A stretch of 64,000 nt of DNA from Oribacterium sp. oral taxon 102 (GTDB lineage: Bacteria; Bacillota; Clostridia; Lachnospirales; Lachnospiraceae), in assembly GCF_013394775.1 (NCBI RefSeq), contig NZ_JABXYT010000001.1, positions 572,501 to 636,500 of the forward strand. The letters run 5' to 3'. Made by a program: the position numbers and the translations under genes. The notes under the pieces are model-generated. The model made no database searches and was not told the origin of the DNA. It worked only from the letters and a program-made list of their open reading frames with translations. Shown piece after piece: positions 61,750 to 64,000 of this stretch (its first letter is position 1; each line of letters begins with the position of its first letter).

Positions 61750-61969
61750 GTGTTTTCAGGAATCAATAGTAAGGCGGCTGATAAGGCTCTGTTGAAAGAT
61801 GTAATGTGGAATGGCTATAATGCACCCTATGGTCAGGTGGAGATGCTGAAAAGCGATTTTGCAGGTTTTTCCAGCGTCAGGATTGTCAAGAAAAAGGTTG
61901 CGTCTATCCAGATACATGATTATATTGAAACCAACAACATTATCTTCACATCTATTGGAGGATGGAGAA
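61750..61969 (+). pseudogene. Unidentified gene fragment
   Basis: An open frame, entered from upstream without a clear start, with protein-like text (VFSGINSKAADKALLKDVM, NGYNAPYGQVEMLKSDFAG, IQIHDYIETNNIIF) that runs into the next HTH fragment in a different frame. Family not recognised. Confidence 0.3.
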
Positions 61970-62168
61970 ATGGATTACCTAACCAGTGTGGAAATGTCAA
62001 AGGTCTGGGGAATATCCAGCCGGAGAGTATCACTGCTCTGCAGCGAGGGCCGTGTCCCTGGAGCAGAGAAAAAGGAAAAACCTGACTGATTCCGAAAGAA
62101 GCGAAGAAACCGGAAGATCCGAGACGAATAATCAAGAAGGAGAGTGACAAGAACGCAAGGGGTATGTG
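61970..62168 (+). pseudogene. Excisionase-like HTH protein, broken
   Basis: MDYLTSVEMSKVWGISSRRVSLLCSEGRVPGAEKK, here cited by its parts VWGISSRRVSLLC and EGRVPGAEKK, is the MerR/excisionase HTH found in Clostridia integrative elements; it then shifts frame to GKT-stop-LIPKEAKKPEDPR where a Trp codon has become TGA. GGAGG ribosome site present. Resembles the N terminus of the methylase at 52833. Confidence 0.7.
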
Positions 62169-62233
62169 AGAAGCGCACCCCTCTTTCAACCGGATATGGA
62201 AGAAAAAGAACCGTGCAGAGCTGGATATTCTCG

Positions 62234-62410
62234 GAAAGAAAGATACAGGATAAGGATAACCTTAACAGTGCCTGTAAGAGGGCGAAGGCAAACAGTGGAG
62301 CACCCGGAGTAGATGGAAGAACCATTGAAGACGCGCTTCCGTAGCTAAAGAAACATCAGAGTGAATGCATAGAGAAGATAAGAAGCGACCTTACACTCCC
62401 TCTCCCGTAA
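62234..62410 (+). pseudogene. Group II intron reverse transcriptase (LtrA), N-terminal remnant
   Basis: KDNLNSACKRAKANSGAPGVDGRTIEDALP is the start of the RT domain of group II intron proteins (cited in parts: NLNSACKRAKANSGAPGVDG, TIEDALP), followed by a TAG where Trp/Tyr is usual and LKKHQSECIEKIR in frame. No catalytic YADD part or intron domain V is present. Confidence 0.7.
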
Positions 62411-62482
62411 GACTTTTGGCTTCGATTGTGATACTCTGGTAGTATATTTACTTATCAACAAATATTGAATGGAGAATCTGTC

Positions 62483-63496
62483 GTGGCAGGGATAAAAGAT
62501 GTTGCTAAATATGCAGGAGTAGGAGTGGGAACGGTTTCCAGAATGATCAATGGGAGTGGCTATGTGTCAGAGGAATCGAGAGAAAAAATACAGGTGGCGA
62601 TGAAAGCTCTTGACTATACACCGAATGAGCTGGCAAGAAACCTGTACAGAAAAAAGTCCGGCATTATCGCTGTGCTTGTGCCCAATGTGTCGAATCCTTT
62701 CTTTGCTGAATTTATTGATTGCATCGAGAAAGAATTATATATGGACGGTTTCAAGGTGATGCTTTGCAATACCGCCAAGAATTCCGGCGCGGAGGCGGAA
62801 TATCTTGATATGTTGAAAAGACACATTGTAGATGGCGTTATCTCATGTGTTTCGTCTCTTGGAGAGCAATATTATTCATCAATCAAAAAGCCGGTAGTGG
62901 CTGTAGACAGATACCTTGGAGATAATATTCCTGTGGTTACCGTAGACCACCGAGAAGGCGGAAGGATGGCGGCGGAGCTTCTGATCGAGAATGGATGCAG
63001 GAATGTTCTTCACTTCAGAGGCGCGGGAGATATTGATACACCTTATTATGACCGTCACTCTGAATTCCAGAGAATAATGGATGAGAACAATATAAGAACC
63101 TATTGCTATGATCTTGCCTGGGACAGGATGGATTCCGCATATTACATCAAAGCCGTAGACAATGCGATGCAATCAGGGTTTGTTTTTGATGGAGTTTTTG
63201 CTGTCGATCGAATTGCGATAGAGTGCATGAACAGATGTCTGAAGCAGAACAGGAGAATTCCCGAAGATGTAAAAATCGTCGCATACGACGGAACATATAT
63301 TACCGATATTGTCGAGCCCAAAGTTACGGCGGTGGTTCAGCCAATAGAACTCCTTGCGAAGGAAGCGGCGAAGACGATTACCGCTCTTATTGCAGGGAAA
63401 AAACCGGAAAAGATGAAAATAGTCCTGAAAGCAAGCTTGAAAAAGCGCGGAACGATTGTGTCAAGTATTTTGTGTAAACTGGGTCAGACTTCCTGA
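62483..63496 (+). CDS. LacI-family transcriptional regulator, C-terminus altered by IS
   Basis: 337 aa. HTH GIKDVAKYAGVGVGTVSRMIN and hinge YTPNELARNLYRKKSG, then a periplasmic-binding-like sensor domain (VLVPNVSNPFFAEFIDCIEKE, VVAVDRYLGDNIPVV, FAVDRIAIECMNR). Target sugar unknown. GTG start chosen for GGAG eight bases upstream; an in-frame TTG is six codons earlier. The last ~12 residues after KKRGTIV are read from an IS256-type end, so the natural stop has been replaced. Its target operon is not in the window. Confidence 0.85.
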   Translation: MAGIKDVAKYAGVGVGTVSRMINGSGYVSEESREKIQVAMKALDYTPNELARNLYRKKSGIIAVLVPNVSNPFFAEFIDCIEKELYMDGFKVMLCNTAKNSGAEAEYLDMLKRHIVDGVISCVSSLGEQYYSSIKKPVVAVDRYLGDNIPVVTVDHREGGRMAAELLIENGCRNVLHFRGAGDIDTPYYDRHSEFQRIMDENNIRTYCYDLAWDRMDSAYYIKAVDNAMQSGFVFDGVFAVDRIAIECMNRCLKQNRRIPEDVKIVAYDGTYITDIVEPKVTAVVQPIELLAKEAAKTITALIAGKKPEKMKIVLKASLKKRGTIVSSILCKLGQTS

Positions 63497-64000
63497 TCTG
63501 TGCCAATAGGTTATGCGGCTGATTCCTGAGCTTGCTGCTCAAACATCTCCAGTATCTCGGCGGATACCTTCATGAATCCTCGCTGTATCCTTTCCGCATA
63601 TGTACGGTTCAGATCACTGTAGTGGCAGCAGACGAAGCGCTCCAGTGCATCCTCATTGGGGAATTGCTCCTTGAGCTTGGATTTGTGTTTCAGTCCCTTG
63701 TTGCTTCGTTCAATCAGGTTCGTTGTGTACAGCGTTGACCGGATAGCCTCTGGGAACCGATAAAACGAGTACAGGCTCGCCTTTGCCCGCTCAAAGATGC
63801 CGGTCAGCCTGGGATACCGCTCGGTATGCTTGTTCAAAAATTCCTGGAGTGCTTTTTCCGCCTCTCCGGCAGAGCCTGATTGATACACCTTCTTCAGGTC
63901 GCCCAAGACGGTCTTGCGGTCCTTGCTGCGGATGTATCTGGCAACGGTGCGGCTTAAGTGAACCCAGCACTGCTGATGCTCCGCCTCCGGGAACTGGCGC
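63456..64000 (-). mobile_element. IS256-family element, cut by window end
   Basis: The border TCAAGTATTTTGTGTAAAC near 63460-63479 is the inverse of the IS256 end at 20636 and lies inside the LacI reading frame. The transposase follows on the minus strand and continues beyond the window. Confidence 0.7.
63511..64000 (-). CDS. IS256-family (Mutator) transposase, partial
   Basis: C-terminal 163 codons of the transposase: HQQCWVHLSRTVARYIRSKD, FYRFPEAIRSTLYTTNLIERSNKGLK and FVCCHYSDLNRTYAERIQ are typical of the Mutator family (the YTTN-IE motif). Open to the window edge, so the start lies outside. It is a different copy from the fragment at 20212, with the motif TTNLIERSN instead of TTNAIEGFN. 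Stop at 63511 is intact. Confidence 0.88.
   Translation of the reverse strand, partial: RQFPEAEHQQCWVHLSRTVARYIRSKDRKTVLGDLKKVYQSGSAGEAEKALQEFLNKHTERYPRLTGIFERAKASLYSFYRFPEAIRSTLYTTNLIERSNKGLKHKSKLKEQFPNEDALERFVCCHYSDLNRTYAERIQRGFMKVSAEILEMFEQQAQESAA

Overview
The window reads as a chromosome segment of a Gram-positive anaerobe of the class Clostridia, most likely a Lachnospiraceae member. The core genes are GC-rich with heavy use of CGG, GAG and CTG codons. The order mtaB-ireB-ruvX-DUF1292-rnj, the block hprK-murB-rapZ-whiA-HPr-like, and the neighbours dnaE, pfkA, dus, greA and lysS are all typical of that family. Genus is not resolved; an Oribacterium- or Stomatobaculum-like relative is a guess. 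No rRNA and no CRISPR array were seen.

Layout. (1) 1-18744: dense housekeeping genes for sulfur transfer and tRNA thiolation (cysteine desulfurase, thiI), tRNA and protein modification (prmA, mtaB, a U32 peptidase), RNA turnover (RNase J), a large M16C peptidase, era-recO and guaA. (2) 18745-27325: an AT-rich acquired island holding a cation diffusion facilitator, a complete BceRS-BceAB-type antimicrobial peptide sensing and detoxification operon on the minus strand, and remnants of IS256, ISLre2-like and IS3 transposases plus a frameshifted pRiA4b ORF3-like gene. (3) 27326-32656: a compact surface polysaccharide cluster (initiating sugar-phosphate transferase, glycosyltransferase, flippase, polymerase-like membrane protein). 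(4) 32770-47369: housekeeping genes again (flavodoxin, tRNA-Gln, murI, hprK-murB-rapZ-whiA-HPr-like, dnaE, pfkA, dus, greA, lysS), with unusually many hairpin repeats between genes. (5) 47370-64000: a composite mobile region just downstream of lysS.

In the mobile region a conjugative-element remnant (47737-50148) ends abruptly inside virD4. A second, mobilizable element follows. It has a serine recombinase broken by an internal deletion and frameshift, a CD1845-like membrane protein, a cargo type II restriction-modification system (HTH-bearing N6-adenine methylase, small endonuclease, C-protein-like regulator), an oriT-like palindrome-rich segment, a MobV-like relaxase, a CHC2 zinc-finger primase-like protein and a VapE-like ATPase. 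Its right side is wrecked by an IS3 element, a second IS3 remnant, a broken excisionase-like HTH gene and a group II intron reverse transcriptase remnant. A LacI-family regulator follows, and its 3' end runs into an IS256-type element that continues past the window.

Points that stand out: two HPr-like proteins that keep the regulatory Ser site but lack the phospho-carrier His, with HPr kinase encoded beside one of them; a WhiA missing the first part of its LAGLIDADG domain; a RecO without its zinc finger; a shared ~80-nt structured element upstream of guaA and murB; a 75-bp repeat with G/C-rich hairpins before murB; and an intrinsic terminator for the restriction endonuclease lying inside the methylase coding sequence. 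All calls come from reading the sequence; no database search was run.
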